A model generated the notes under the pieces. That model saw only the letters and a program-made list of their open reading frames with translations. It had not been told where the DNA came from and searched no databases. Below are positions 52,103 through 61,530 of a DNA stretch of 64,000 nt, one piece after another. Both the position numbers and the translations under genes were made by a program. The stretch spans positions 1-64,000 of the forward strand of contig CAYRZQ010000002.1 of the NCBI GenBank assembly GCA_964428835.1. Direction: 5' to 3'. This DNA is from JAIXWP01 sp964428835 (lineage in GTDB: Bacteria; Bacteroidota; Bacteroidia; Flavobacteriales_D; Sanyastnellaceae). How positions within the stretch are numbered: position 1 is the stretch's first letter; each line of letters opens with the position of its first letter.

Positions 52103-52987
52103 ATGAGTGAGCATTTCTCTTCGAAAAAAATAGCAGTGACTGGTGCCTCAGGTCAACTGGGACGCGACCTTCATGCCATTACCGAAGCTTTTCCCTCGCT
52201 TAATTTTCACTTCTTCTCACGAGCCGAATTAGACGTTACCGATGAAGAGGCCTGTTTTAAGATTTTAACAAACCTTCGACCCGATTTCATAATTAACGCG
52301 GCAGCCTACACTAATGTAGAGAAAGCTGAAGAGGAAAAAGAGGCAAATAAAGCTGGCAATGAGCTGGCTCCGCTATTTCTCGCACGGGCAGCAAATCAAA
52401 TAAATGCGACGCTATTTCATATTTCAACTGATTATGTTTTTGATGGTAAAAAAGATAAACCATTAGACGAATCAGCATCGGTAAATCCATTGAATGAATA
52501 CGGGCGCGCAAAATTGAACGGAGAGAAAAATGTTCTCGAATCCGGTGCCAAAGCGTTTGTCATCCGTACCTCTTGGCTCTATAGTAGTTTTGGTCACAAC
52601 TTTCTAAAAACAATGATTCGTTTGGCAAAAGAAAAGGGCGAACTCAATGTTGTAAATGACCAATTCGCTTCACCAACCTATTCGCGCTCACTAGCCAATG
52701 ATATAGCCCGAATGATTGTTCGGTTAAACACAGGACATCAGATTGAATACGGATTGTATCACTACTCCCAAAACGGCGTCGCCTCTTGGTATGATTTCGC
52801 AAAAGAAATTGTCAAAATATTTGAATTGAACGTACCCGTGAATGCTGTTGACAGCAATCGCTTTCCCACAAAAGCGATTCGTCCAAAGTATTCTAAATTA
52901 GCGGCAGATAAATTTGAACGAAATACCAGCATTGAACTGCTCTCTTGGCAAGAGGGCTTGATGCAGTGCAAAAAAGATATTGAATAA
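52103..52987 (+). CDS. rfbD: dTDP-4-dehydrorhamnose reductase
   Basis: 294 residues from the ATG at 52103; upstream starts at 52058 (TTG) and 52079 are less likely. The NAD(P) motif is VTGASGQLGRDLHAI, the catalytic YxxxK is EYGRAKLNGE and STDYVFDGKK is the family mark. It makes dTDP-L-rhamnose, but no rfbA, rfbB or rfbC is adjacent. The gene overlaps pgm by one base (TAATG), so both are translated in series. Confidence 0.92.
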   Translation: MSEHFSSKKIAVTGASGQLGRDLHAITEAFPSLNFHFFSRAELDVTDEEACFKILTNLRPDFIINAAAYTNVEKAEEEKEANKAGNELAPLFLARAANQINATLFHISTDYVFDGKKDKPLDESASVNPLNEYGRAKLNGEKNVLESGAKAFVIRTSWLYSSFGHNFLKTMIRLAKEKGELNVVNDQFASPTYSRSLANDIARMIVRLNTGHQIEYGLYHYSQNGVASWYDFAKEIVKIFELNVPVNAVDSNRFPTKAIRPKYSKLAADKFERNTSIELLSWQEGLMQCKKDIE

Positions 52988-54717
52988 TGGAAATTTCAGC
53001 AGAAATAAAAGCAAAAGTTCAAGCGTGGTTGACGCCAGAAGTGGACGATGCAACGCAAACTGCCATCAAAGAAATGATGGCAAATGATCCTAAAAATTTA
53101 ATAGAATCATTCTACACTGACTTAGATTTTGGTACAGGCGGACTGCGCGGCGTGATGGGCCCTGGCACCAATCGCATCAACAGATATACCATAGGTATGG
53201 CCACACAAGGATTGGCTAATTATATCAAGAGTCAATTTCCAAATTCGCAAAGTGCGGTTGCTATCGCGTATGACAGCCGCAACAATTCAGAGTTCTTCGC
53301 GCGCACTGCTGCTGACGTTCTCTCTGCCAACGATATTCGTGTAAAGCTTTTTAAAGAATTGCGCCCAACTCCTCTACTTTCTTTCGCAGTTAGAGAATTG
53401 AAGTGTCAGGCAGGAATTGTGATTACTGCCTCCCATAATCCCCCTGAATACAATGGTTACAAAGTATATTGGGAAGACGGTGCACAGGTTTTACCTCCAC
53501 ACGACAACGGAATAATTAGAGAAGTACGCGCAGTGAATGGCATCGGCGCAGTGAATTTCCAAGCTAAAGAATATCTGATTGATTACATAGACGAAAAAGT
53601 TGAGGAAGCTTATTTCAAAAAACTCAATGAAATAATTCTTTCAAAAGAAGAAATTAAAAAAGCATCCAATCTTAAAGTAGTATATACTTCTATTCACGGC
53701 ACTGGTATCACAATGGTCCCGAAAGCCCTGAATGAATTGGGCTTTGCCAATGTTTTGGTAGTGGAGCAACAAGCGACACCCGATGGTAATTTCCCAACTG
53801 TTCATTCACCAAATCCTGAAGAAAGAGATGCTTTAAATCTCGCCCTTCAATTGGCGGAAAAAGAAAATGCTGATATGCTTTTCGGAACCGATCCGGATGC
53901 CGACCGCGTGGGTATTGCCGTTCGTAATGATGAAAACGAACTCATTCTCCTCAACGGAAATCAAACTGGAAGTTTATTGGTGCATTATCAAATAAGCCAG
54001 AGAAAGCAAAGAAATCTTTTAAAGGGAAATGAATATGTGGCGAAGACAATCGTAACCACCGATCTCATTGAGGATATCGCCAAGTCATTCAATATTCCAT
54101 GGTATGATACCCTCACGGGTTTCAAATACATCGCAGGGGTGATGCGTGAAAAGGAAGGAAAGGAGTTTTTTATTGGGGGCGGCGAAGAAAGCTATGGCTA
54201 TCTTGTCGGAGAATTTGTTAGAGATAAAGATGCTGTTCTATCCTCTGTAGTGATCGCAGAAATGGCAGCGTATGCCTTTGCCAACGGCACCAGCCTTTAC
54301 GGCACCCTGATGGACATCTATGCGCAATACGGACTGTATCATGAAGAGTTGGTGAGTATAACAATTAAGGGAATGGATGGGGTAGAAAAAATCAAATCCA
54401 TGATGGCTGAGTTGCGTGCTAAGCCTCCTGTTTCTCTAGGAGGATCTGAAGTTGTAGAAGTCCGAGATATCGCCACCGCCAAGCGTAAAAATCTTAAAAC
54501 GGGTGAAGAGACTGAAATGGATCTCCCCACCTCCAATGTGCTCCAATTCGTTTTGGCAGATGGCTCCAAGATTTCGGCGCGTCCGAGCGGCACAGAGCCA
54601 AAAATTAAATTTTACTTCAGCATTAAAGAGGGATTCGAAGGAAGGGCCAACTACAAGGCACAAGTAGAAAGAATTAAGAAGAGAATAGATACTATACGCG
54701 GTGAATTAGGAGTTTAG
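52987..54717 (+). CDS. Phospho-sugar mutase (phosphoglucomutase/phosphomannomutase)
   Basis: A 576-residue alpha-D-phosphohexomutase. The phosphoserine loop is VITASHNPPEYNGYK, the metal loop is GTDPDADRVGIAV, the sugar-binding loop is GGEESYGYLVG and the phosphate loop is RPSGTEPKIKFY. It converts glucose-1-phosphate and glucose-6-phosphate, or the mannose forms, feeding both dTDP-rhamnose and ADP-glucose synthesis (rfbD next door, glgC at 12009). Length fits the long bacterial PGM/PMM type. Confidence 0.94.
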   Translation: MEISAEIKAKVQAWLTPEVDDATQTAIKEMMANDPKNLIESFYTDLDFGTGGLRGVMGPGTNRINRYTIGMATQGLANYIKSQFPNSQSAVAIAYDSRNNSEFFARTAADVLSANDIRVKLFKELRPTPLLSFAVRELKCQAGIVITASHNPPEYNGYKVYWEDGAQVLPPHDNGIIREVRAVNGIGAVNFQAKEYLIDYIDEKVEEAYFKKLNEIILSKEEIKKASNLKVVYTSIHGTGITMVPKALNELGFANVLVVEQQATPDGNFPTVHSPNPEERDALNLALQLAEKENADMLFGTDPDADRVGIAVRNDENELILLNGNQTGSLLVHYQISQRKQRNLLKGNEYVAKTIVTTDLIEDIAKSFNIPWYDTLTGFKYIAGVMREKEGKEFFIGGGEESYGYLVGEFVRDKDAVLSSVVIAEMAAYAFANGTSLYGTLMDIYAQYGLYHEELVSITIKGMDGVEKIKSMMAELRAKPPVSLGGSEVVEVRDIATAKRKNLKTGEETEMDLPTSNVLQFVLADGSKISARPSGTEPKIKFYFSIKEGFEGRANYKAQVERIKKRIDTIRGELGV

Positions 54718-54743
54718 GATTCAAACTTTGAGCGCGGTCAGTA

Positions 54744-54774
54744 TTTGACAATCAGTTTGTTATTTCTATCTTTG
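54744..54774 (+). promoter_or_regulatory. Consensus promoter, probably for a leaderless transcript
   Basis: TTTG at 54744-54747 and TATCTTTG at 54767-54774 with a 19-bp spacer is a full match to the Bacteroidota promoter. The predicted start point falls on or next to the ATG at 54780, which means that the HYC_CC_PP mRNA would have no leader. Confidence 0.75.
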
Positions 54775-54779
54775 TAACC

Positions 54780-55178
54780 ATGAACCGTTGGCTTGGCATT
54801 ATCATAGTAGCATTGTACGGGCTCCTTTCCACAGGGCTCAACATCCATTTGCACTATTGCCATGGCAAATTGAAACACGTTGCCGTAGCTTCTCAGGCCG
54901 ACGAATGCTGCAAAGCAGATCACAAATGTGGTTCGCTGGATGGTATTCACGCATCGTGCTGCGATAATCAAAATCTGACTTTTGAACTCGAATCGGATCA
55001 CACTTCAAGTGCTTATCAAATTTTTGAATTTGTTGCAATTGATAAAGTTGAAATTGATCAAGCTCCCACTTTTGCAGCTGACCTCAACCAAGGTTCATTC
55101 GTTCCTTCGCTTGAATCCCGGCCACCGCCCAATCGACCCATTTTCCTTTTGAATCAAAGTCTTGTTCTATACGCTTAA
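54780..55178 (+). CDS. HYC_CC_PP family protein
   Basis: A 132-residue protein with an N-terminal membrane/signal helix (WLGIIIVALYGLLSTGL), then the family marks HYC (25-27), CC (43-44 and 60-61), a further Cys50 and the PPP near residue 115. Such proteins occur in Bacteroidota next to metal-receptor genes. The His/Cys content and the downstream HMA and TonB genes point to copper or another thiophilic metal; this is inference. The stop codon is in the left arm of the dyad at 55174-55235. Confidence 0.85.
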   Translation: MNRWLGIIIVALYGLLSTGLNIHLHYCHGKLKHVAVASQADECCKADHKCGSLDGIHASCCDNQNLTFELESDHTSSAYQIFEFVAIDKVEIDQAPTFAADLNQGSFVPSLESRPPPNRPIFLLNQSLVLYA

Positions 55179-55235
55179 TTTTTAGTGATTTCTATCAACC
55201 GATAGATCTATCTCTTTTTCACTAAAAAAATTAAG
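55174..55235 (+). promoter_or_regulatory. Inverted repeat between the HYC_CC_PP stop and the HMA start
   Basis: CTTAATTTTTAGTGA (55174-55188) can pair with TCACTAAAAAAATTAAG (55219-55235), 15 bp with a two-base bulge. A small CTATC-AACC-GATAG hairpin sits inside. The left arm holds the upstream TAA stop; the right arm is the A-rich region 5 bp before the HMA ATG. Ribosomes finishing the upstream gene would open the fold, a layout suited to translational coupling. Confidence 0.65.
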
Positions 55236-55239
55236 CAAC

Positions 55240-55584
55240 ATGAAACATATTTCAATCATCATAATAGGACTGCTCATTAGCATAAGTTCCTATGCTCAAG
55301 ATTCAAAAAAACCTGTCACTATTACATTCCGCGTTGAAGGCATCTGTGGCATGTGTGAAAAATCCATTGAATCTGCGCTCGATGCCAAAGGCATACTAGC
55401 TGCCGATTACAATCTAGAAACAAACGTCGCGACCGTAACTTTTAAGCCTTCGAAAATAAGTGAAGAGCAAATCCATAAACTCATCACTGCAAAGGGCTAC
55501 GATACTGACAAGTACAAAGCCTCTGACGAGGAGTATAGTAAGACTCACGACTGTTGTAAATATCGCGACCAAGAAAAACATTAA
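55240..55584 (+). CDS. Secreted HMA-domain metal-binding protein
   Basis: A 114-residue protein with a signal peptide (1-20, ending SSYAQ) and one heavy-metal-associated domain (about 26-95). The metal motif is CGMC (Cys36, Cys39) within VEGICGMCEKSIESALDAKG, instead of the usual GMTCxxC. A second Cys pair, Cys105-Cys106, lies in the tail (THDCCKYRD). An exported ferredoxin-fold metallochaperone could pass Cu or a similar ion between periplasm and receptor. The next gene starts 3 bp later. Confidence 0.9.
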   Translation: MKHISIIIIGLLISISSYAQDSKKPVTITFRVEGICGMCEKSIESALDAKGILAADYNLETNVATVTFKPSKISEEQIHKLITAKGYDTDKYKASDEEYSKTHDCCKYRDQEKH

Positions 55585-55586
55585 TC

Positions 55587-57845
55587 ATGAAAAAAATCAT
55601 TCTCATTTCAGGAATGATCTTCATGAGTACTATGTTTTTCGCACAAAGCGAAGAGCATGATCATGAAGATCATGTACACGGAGAAGTATACGGTATCAAC
55701 GAAAAAGGCCGTAAAGAAAGTCTTCCCGGCGCTATGGTATTTTGGTTAAATACCACCAAGGGTGTCTATACCGATCAAAAAGGTAAATTCGAAATAGCCC
55801 TAGAGGAAAATCAAAACCGACTTGTGATTGCTATGGTTGGTTTCGAGCCTGATACATTATTGATTACTGAACAAAAGGACGTCGAAGTGACGTTACAACC
55901 CACCAGTGACTTGCGAACGATTCAAATCGTCGAAGAGATCGGTGCTACAATGATCAGCCTCAAAGATGCCCAACTTTCACAAGTAATGACTGAGAAAGAA
56001 TTGTGCAAGGCTGCGTGCTGCAATCTTTCTGAGAGTTTCGAAACAAATGCCAGTATTGATGCATCATTTACAGATGCTATCACAGGAACACGCCAAATAA
56101 AAATGCTGGGACTCGACGGACGCTATACGCAAGTAATGTTCGACAACATTCCGAGCGTTAGAGGCTTGGCATCTATTTATGGTCTGAGCTACGTGCCTGG
56201 ACCGTGGATTCGTGAAATTTCCATTTCAAAAGGAGTTGGGAGCGTAATCAATGGACATGAAAGCATCACGGGTCAAATCAACGTGGCGCACAAGAATATC
56301 CAGATGAAAGAACGCCTCTTCATCAACGCTTACGCGGGAAGCCAGGGGCGCCTTGAATTCAACGCTGTTTTGCGACAACCCGTAAATAAGCATTGGAATA
56401 GCATGCTTCACCTTCATGGCGCCATGTCGGAACTTCGCTTTGATATGAATAATGACGGCTTTTTAGACAATCCGCTTTTCAGAAATGCTGTTGTTCGAAA
56501 TGAATGGGCGTATGCCGGAGACAATGGCGTACGTGGTGAATACACACTTTCATATCATCATTTACAAAATACCAGCGGTCAATTTGATTTCGAACCCACT
56601 GACGCCATTCGCTCACAACTTTGGGGTGTAAATGTGACCACAGATCGCTATGAGTTTAGTGGAAAAACAGGATATGTTTTTGAGGAAAAAGATGGAATGA
56701 GCCTAGGGTCTCAAGTTTCTGTATCTTATCACGATCAGCGCGGAAATTATGGGGAACGACTATATGATGGACAACAATTAAACGCCCGCGCCAATCTACT
56801 TTTCGCCTCAGAATATTCTGAAAAGATAAAGCAAACAAGCGGTGTTAGTTTTGTGCTTGACGACTATACCGAAATACTTGATAGCAGTGATTTTTCAAGA
56901 ACCGAGCAAACATTCGGTATTTTCAGTGAACACACATTTACACCAAGTCCAAGTTGGTCGATCATCGCAGGAATTCGCGGTGATTATCACAACACTTATG
57001 GATTCTTTGCTACACCACGACTCCACGCAAGGTATAGTATCAATGAAAATACTTCGGTAAAAATCGCCGCGGGGATGGGTTATCGTTCGCCAAACCTATT
57101 AATGGATAATGTTGGTTTGTTTGCCAGCAACCGCAGCATTCAGATTCAAACATCAGACGCTGGCTCTCCTTATGGGATGAAAATGGAAGAGGCAATTAAT
57201 CTGGGGTTGGTATTTACCAGAAAGTTCAAAATTTTCCACCGCGACGCGACGCTCGCCATAGATCTTTATCGCACCGACTTTAGAGAGCAAATTGTAGTGG
57301 ATTGGGAAACGCCTACCGTCCTTAAGTTCTACCAATTGGATGGCCCTTCATTCTCCAACAGCGCTCAAGTGGAAATGCAATGGAGCCCCATTCGCAGATT
57401 ACAAATGCGCGTAGCTTATCGCTGGTTGGAAGCCAAGACTCAATATGGCGAGCAATTACTTCTACGCCCGCTTATTGCACAGCATCGAGCCTTTACGAAT
57501 TTGGAGTATAGTACCAAAGAAAAGGACAATGGTGCGAAATGGATGTTTGACATGACCGTGCGTTGGCTCGGAGAGCAGCGCTTGCCCAATACAGCCAGCA
57601 ATCCACACCCCTATCACTTGCACCCGCGAAGCGATGACTTCTTCATTATCAATGCTCAAGTTTCAAAACACTTCAATAGCAATTTCGAGATTTATGTAGG
57701 GGGAGAGAATCTAGGGAATTTCATGCAAATGAGTCCCATCATCGCGCCTGAAAACCCTCAGTCGCCCTATTTTGACGCTAGTTTGATTTGGGGGCCTGTC
57801 TTCGGACGTATGGGATATATTGGTTTGCGTTGGCGAATTGGGTGA
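55587..57845 (+). CDS. TonB-dependent receptor, probable metal uptake
   Basis: A 752-residue outer membrane receptor. After the signal peptide there is a His-rich stretch, EEHDHEDHVHGEVYG, then a carboxypeptidase-like domain, a plug with LCKAACCNLSESFETNASID and a barrel ending in RWRIG. The His and Cys patches and the HMA and HYC_CC_PP genes ahead of it suggest a thiophilic or transition metal complex as substrate. The three genes are tightly spaced and should form one operon from the promoter at 54744. Confidence 0.9.
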   Translation: MKKIILISGMIFMSTMFFAQSEEHDHEDHVHGEVYGINEKGRKESLPGAMVFWLNTTKGVYTDQKGKFEIALEENQNRLVIAMVGFEPDTLLITEQKDVEVTLQPTSDLRTIQIVEEIGATMISLKDAQLSQVMTEKELCKAACCNLSESFETNASIDASFTDAITGTRQIKMLGLDGRYTQVMFDNIPSVRGLASIYGLSYVPGPWIREISISKGVGSVINGHESITGQINVAHKNIQMKERLFINAYAGSQGRLEFNAVLRQPVNKHWNSMLHLHGAMSELRFDMNNDGFLDNPLFRNAVVRNEWAYAGDNGVRGEYTLSYHHLQNTSGQFDFEPTDAIRSQLWGVNVTTDRYEFSGKTGYVFEEKDGMSLGSQVSVSYHDQRGNYGERLYDGQQLNARANLLFASEYSEKIKQTSGVSFVLDDYTEILDSSDFSRTEQTFGIFSEHTFTPSPSWSIIAGIRGDYHNTYGFFATPRLHARYSINENTSVKIAAGMGYRSPNLLMDNVGLFASNRSIQIQTSDAGSPYGMKMEEAINLGLVFTRKFKIFHRDATLAIDLYRTDFREQIVVDWETPTVLKFYQLDGPSFSNSAQVEMQWSPIRRLQMRVAYRWLEAKTQYGEQLLLRPLIAQHRAFTNLEYSTKEKDNGAKWMFDMTVRWLGEQRLPNTASNPHPYHLHPRSDDFFIINAQVSKHFNSNFEIYVGGENLGNFMQMSPIIAPENPQSPYFDASLIWGPVFGRMGYIGLRWRIG

Positions 57846-57863
57846 TAGCGGGCGCTCGTCGCT

Positions 57864-57871
57864 TATATTTG
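57864..57871 (+). promoter_or_regulatory. -7 element before the carboxylase gene
   Basis: TATATTTG is a perfect -7 element 23 bp before the ATG. The nearest TTGG is 22-23 bp upstream, slightly too far for a -33 element. Confidence 0.45.
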
Positions 57872-57894
57872 CCTCCAATTCATTATAAACCATT

Positions 57895-59436
57895 ATGTCA
57901 GATAAGATCAGTCGTTTGGAGAATTTGATTGCCGAAGCACAACTTGGTGGTGGTCAAAAACGCATAGACGCACAACATAAGAAAGGCAAATTGACCGCGC
58001 GCGAGCGCATTCATTTCCTTCTTGACGAAGGCAGCTTCGAAGAATTGGGAATGCTTGTGACACATCGTTCGACCAATTTTGGATTGGATAAAGAAGTCTA
58101 TCTCGGTGATGGAGTGGTAACAGGCTACGGCACCATTCAAGGCCGCTTGGTGTATGTTTTCTCTCAAGACTTTACAGTTATGGGAGGTTCATTAGCTGAA
58201 GCACATGCCGAGAAGATTTGTCGCGTAATGGATTTGGCTATGAAGAATGGCGCTCCCGTGATTGGACTAAACGACAGCGGAGGAGCACGCATTCAAGAGG
58301 GTGTTGTTTCTCTTGGAGGTTATGCCGATATTTTTTATAGAAATGTACAAGCCAGTGGTGTCGTACCGCAGATCTCAGCAATCATGGGTCCTTGTGCTGG
58401 TGGAGCCGTGTATAGCCCAGCCCTCACCGACTTTATATTGATGGTTGAAAATACCAGCTATATGTTCGTGACAGGCCCGAACGTGGTAAAAACTGTAACT
58501 CACGAAGAAGTAACCAGCGAAGAACTCGGTGGAGCAAGCACACACAGCACAAAAAGCGGTGTGACTCACCTCACCGCAGAAAATGATATTGCAGCTATTC
58601 AGAAGATTAAAAATCTGCTTTCATATATCCCGTCCAACTGCGAAGAGCAACCTCCCATGTTGGAATACAACGGCGGTGATGAAAGTAGACCTGCATTAAA
58701 TAATATTATCCCGGAAAATCCCAACCAGCCCTATGACATGCATGAAGTAATTCAGCATGTGATTGATGAGAACTCATGGTTTGAAATTCATAAAGACTAT
58801 GCTGAAAATATCATCGTTGGTTTTGCGCGATTGGCGGGTCGCAGCATTGGCATAGTGGCCAATCAACCTGCGTTCCTCGCCGGTGTTTTGGATATTAAAT
58901 CGAGCAATAAAGCCGCTCGTTTCGTCCGCTTCTGTGATGCATTCAATATTCCGCTTCTCGTATTTGAAGATGTGCCAGGATTTTTACCAGGCACTGACCA
59001 AGAGTGGAATGGAATCATTTCCAATGGCGCAAAATTATTGTATGCATTCAGCGAAGCCACAGTACCGCGCGTAACAGTGATTACACGCAAAGCTTACGGC
59101 GGTGCGTATGACGTGATGAACTCCAAACACATAGGAGCGGATATGAACTATGCTTGGCCAAGCGCAGAAATTGCAGTAATGGGCGCTAAAGGAGCAGCAG
59201 AAATTATTTTCAAAAAAGAAATTTCTGAAGCAGCAGATGCGACTGCCAAGTGGAAAGAAAAAGAAGCAGAATATGCTGAGAAGTTTGCCAACCCATACAG
59301 CGCTGCTGAAAGAGGGTATGTAGATGAAGTCATCATGCCTGCGCAAACAAGAGAGAAATTAATCAGAGCATTCAAAATGCTCGAAAATAAAGCGGAGAAG
59401 GCACCGAAGAAGAAACACTCCAACATGCCTCTCTAA
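57895..59436 (+). CDS. Acyl-CoA carboxylase beta subunit (propionyl-CoA type)
   Basis: A 513-residue carboxyltransferase of the PccB/MmdA type. Motifs: QHKKGKLTARERIHFLLDEG, VYVFSQDFTVMGGSLAEAHA, LNDSGGARIQEGVVSLGGYA, GPCAGGAVYSPALTDF, FEDVPGFLPGTDQEWNGII and AYGGAYDVM. It transfers CO2 from biotin to propionyl-CoA or a related acyl-CoA. The biotin carboxylase and carrier genes are not next to it. It may serve odd-chain or branched amino acid degradation, or a sodium-pumping decarboxylase. Confidence 0.93.
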   Translation: MSDKISRLENLIAEAQLGGGQKRIDAQHKKGKLTARERIHFLLDEGSFEELGMLVTHRSTNFGLDKEVYLGDGVVTGYGTIQGRLVYVFSQDFTVMGGSLAEAHAEKICRVMDLAMKNGAPVIGLNDSGGARIQEGVVSLGGYADIFYRNVQASGVVPQISAIMGPCAGGAVYSPALTDFILMVENTSYMFVTGPNVVKTVTHEEVTSEELGGASTHSTKSGVTHLTAENDIAAIQKIKNLLSYIPSNCEEQPPMLEYNGGDESRPALNNIIPENPNQPYDMHEVIQHVIDENSWFEIHKDYAENIIVGFARLAGRSIGIVANQPAFLAGVLDIKSSNKAARFVRFCDAFNIPLLVFEDVPGFLPGTDQEWNGIISNGAKLLYAFSEATVPRVTVITRKAYGGAYDVMNSKHIGADMNYAWPSAEIAVMGAKGAAEIIFKKEISEAADATAKWKEKEAEYAEKFANPYSAAERGYVDEVIMPAQTREKLIRAFKMLENKAEKAPKKKHSNMPL

Positions 59437-59446
59437 TATCAATTCT

Positions 59447-60316
59447 ATGCTTCGATCAATGACAGGATTCGGGAAAGCCGAATCAACTATTGGAACAAAA
59501 AAATTCACAGTTGAATTGCGTTCTTTGAATAGCAAACAACTTGACTTGAATTTGCGCATTCCTAATTTGTACAGAGAAAAAGAACTCGAACTCAGAGGAT
59601 GGCTCAGCGAAAATGTCCTTCGTGGAAAAGCTGATCTACTCATCTACTACGAAAGCATCGAAGCGGAAAAGCGCACTGCCATCAATACAGCATTGCTCGA
59701 AAGCTACTACAACGACCTCAAGCAGTTTGGTGATAAAGTGGGCATGACGAATGCCGACTATTTGAATGCCTTGATGCGCATTCCAGATATTATGAAGCCT
59801 GAGTCGCAGGAGTTGGATGAAGAAGAATGGAAAGCAGTTTTGAATTTAGTGAAAGAAGCTTACAAAAAATTCGATCACTACCGTACTACCGAAGGCGCGA
59901 AGCTGGAGGATGATTTTCGTAAGCGCATCGCGTTGATACTAGATGCGCGCGACGCCCTCGAAGCCCCCATTGCAGCGCGCACAGAGAAAATCAAAGAGCG
60001 ACTCAAAAACAATCTAAGTGAATTTATTCCACTCGATAAGATTGATCCCAACCGTTTTGAGCAAGAGTTGATTTACTATTTGGAGCGCCTTGACGTAACG
60101 GAAGAATACCAACGACTCACAACCAACTGCGAACACTTTGTAGATGAATTAAAGGAAGATTCTCAAGGGAAAAAACTTGGATTCATTTCACAAGAAATAG
60201 GTAGAGAAATCAATACCATTGGAAGTAAAGCCAATGACAGTGATATGCAGAAGATCGTGGTGCGAATGAAAGACGAATTAGAAAAAATCAAAGAGCAAAT
60301 TAACAACGTGCTCTAA
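59447..60316 (+). CDS. YicC family endoribonuclease-like protein
   Basis: A 289-residue YicC protein. The start LRSMTGFGKAESTIGTKKFT is the family's, with SLNSKQLDLNLRIPNLYREK and the C-terminal DUF1732 part: GKKLGFISQEIGREINTIGS, KANDSDMQKIVVRMKDELEK. YicC in E. coli degrades small RNAs with PNPase. It lies just upstream of gmk, the conserved order, with a 20-bp gap. Confidence 0.93.
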   Translation: MLRSMTGFGKAESTIGTKKFTVELRSLNSKQLDLNLRIPNLYREKELELRGWLSENVLRGKADLLIYYESIEAEKRTAINTALLESYYNDLKQFGDKVGMTNADYLNALMRIPDIMKPESQELDEEEWKAVLNLVKEAYKKFDHYRTTEGAKLEDDFRKRIALILDARDALEAPIAARTEKIKERLKNNLSEFIPLDKIDPNRFEQELIYYLERLDVTEEYQRLTTNCEHFVDELKEDSQGKKLGFISQEIGREINTIGSKANDSDMQKIVVRMKDELEKIKEQINNVL

Positions 60317-60336
60317 GATTTTATCTATTTTCGCGC

Positions 60337-60915
60337 ATGGAACTTAAAAAAGGGAAAGCCATTATCTTTTCTGCTCCCAGTGGCGCTGGGAAGACAACCA
60401 TTGTGCGCCATCTTTTGAGTATTCCATCACTGCGCTTATCATTTTCAGTATCCGCAACCAGCAGACCCAAACGAGGAAAAGAAGAAGATGGGAAAGACTA
60501 TTATTTTCTATCCGCCTCTGATTTTCAAACCCGCGTCAAAAACGGTGATTTCCTAGAGTGGGAAGAAGTTTATACAGATCAGTACTATGGCACTCTAAAA
60601 AGTGAGATAGAGCGCATTTGGCAAAGCGGATACAATGTAATTTTTGATGTTGACGTGGTAGGCGGATTGAATTTGAAAAAGATTTTTGGTGAAAATGCGC
60701 TCGCCATTTTCGTGCAGCCTCCAAGCATTGAAGCTTTGAATTTTAGATTGAGAAATAGATCTACTGAAACTGCCGAGAAAATCGCCATGCGCATAGAGAA
60801 AGCTGCACACGAAATGCAATTCGCCTCTCAATTCGACTTTATCTTAATCAACGATCAGTTAGAAGAAGCTTTGAAACAAGCGGAAGCTAAGGTGTCCGAA
60901 TTTGTTCAGTCATGA
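60337..60915 (+). CDS. gmk: Guanylate kinase
   Basis: A 192-residue kinase turning GMP and ATP into GDP and ADP. The P-loop is SAPSGAGKTTIV (residues 11-22), the GMP region has SVSATSRPKRGKEEDGKDYY and DFLEWEEVYTDQYYGTLKSE, and FDVDVVGGLNLKK is the switch. The last 4 bp overlap nadD (ATGA), so the two are translationally coupled. Confidence 0.96.
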   Translation: MELKKGKAIIFSAPSGAGKTTIVRHLLSIPSLRLSFSVSATSRPKRGKEEDGKDYYFLSASDFQTRVKNGDFLEWEEVYTDQYYGTLKSEIERIWQSGYNVIFDVDVVGGLNLKKIFGENALAIFVQPPSIEALNFRLRNRSTETAEKIAMRIEKAAHEMQFASQFDFILINDQLEEALKQAEAKVSEFVQS

Positions 60916-61496
60916 AAAAAATCGGGCTCTACTTCGGATCATTCAATCCCATCCATCTCGGACATTTAATTATCACGGACTATTTCGTTCATGCGGGTAT
61001 TTTTGACGAAGTACGTCTAGTGGTAAGTCCTCACAATCCCTTGAAGAATATTGAAGACCTTGCTTCGGAGGCAGACCGCGCCGCAATGTGCAATCTTGCA
61101 GTTGAAGGCATGAAAAATGTGAGTGTCTCCACCATAGAATTTGATTTACCAAAGCCATCATATACCATCACCACGCTCAAAACTTTTCAAGAAAAAGAAG
61201 CAGATTCCAAGTTTTCATTGATCATTGGAGAAGATAGTCTTGTACATTTTGAAAGATGGAAAGATTATGACAAGATACTTTCAGACTATGAGGTGTTTGT
61301 CTTTCCAAGAGTAATCGCTGAAGCAGACCGAATGAATATTCGGTCAAAAAATTATCCTGTAAAACTTATAAACGCGCCCATCATAGAAATTTCATCGACC
61401 TTCATTCGCTCTCGAATCAAAGAAGGCGGAGAGATACGACATTTTGTGACGGAGGATGTGAGAAAATATCTTGAAAAAACAGGGCTTTACCGATAG
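60912..61496 (+). CDS. nadD: Nicotinate-nucleotide adenylyltransferase
   Basis: A 194-residue enzyme adding AMP to nicotinate mononucleotide. It starts IGLYFGSFNPIHLGHLIITD with the (H/T)IGH-like nucleotidyltransferase motif, has LIIGEDSLVHFERWKDYD and the ISSTFIRSRIKEGGEIRHFV end. It is the third gene of yicC-gmk-nadD. With nadC at 30671 it belongs to NAD synthesis. Confidence 0.95.
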   Translation: MKKIGLYFGSFNPIHLGHLIITDYFVHAGIFDEVRLVVSPHNPLKNIEDLASEADRAAMCNLAVEGMKNVSVSTIEFDLPKPSYTITTLKTFQEKEADSKFSLIIGEDSLVHFERWKDYDKILSDYEVFVFPRVIAEADRMNIRSKNYPVKLINAPIIEISSTFIRSRIKEGGEIRHFVTEDVRKYLEKTGLYR

Positions 61497-61530
61497 AAAA
61501 ACAGGAGATTATTAGCATCTTCGTCTCATC

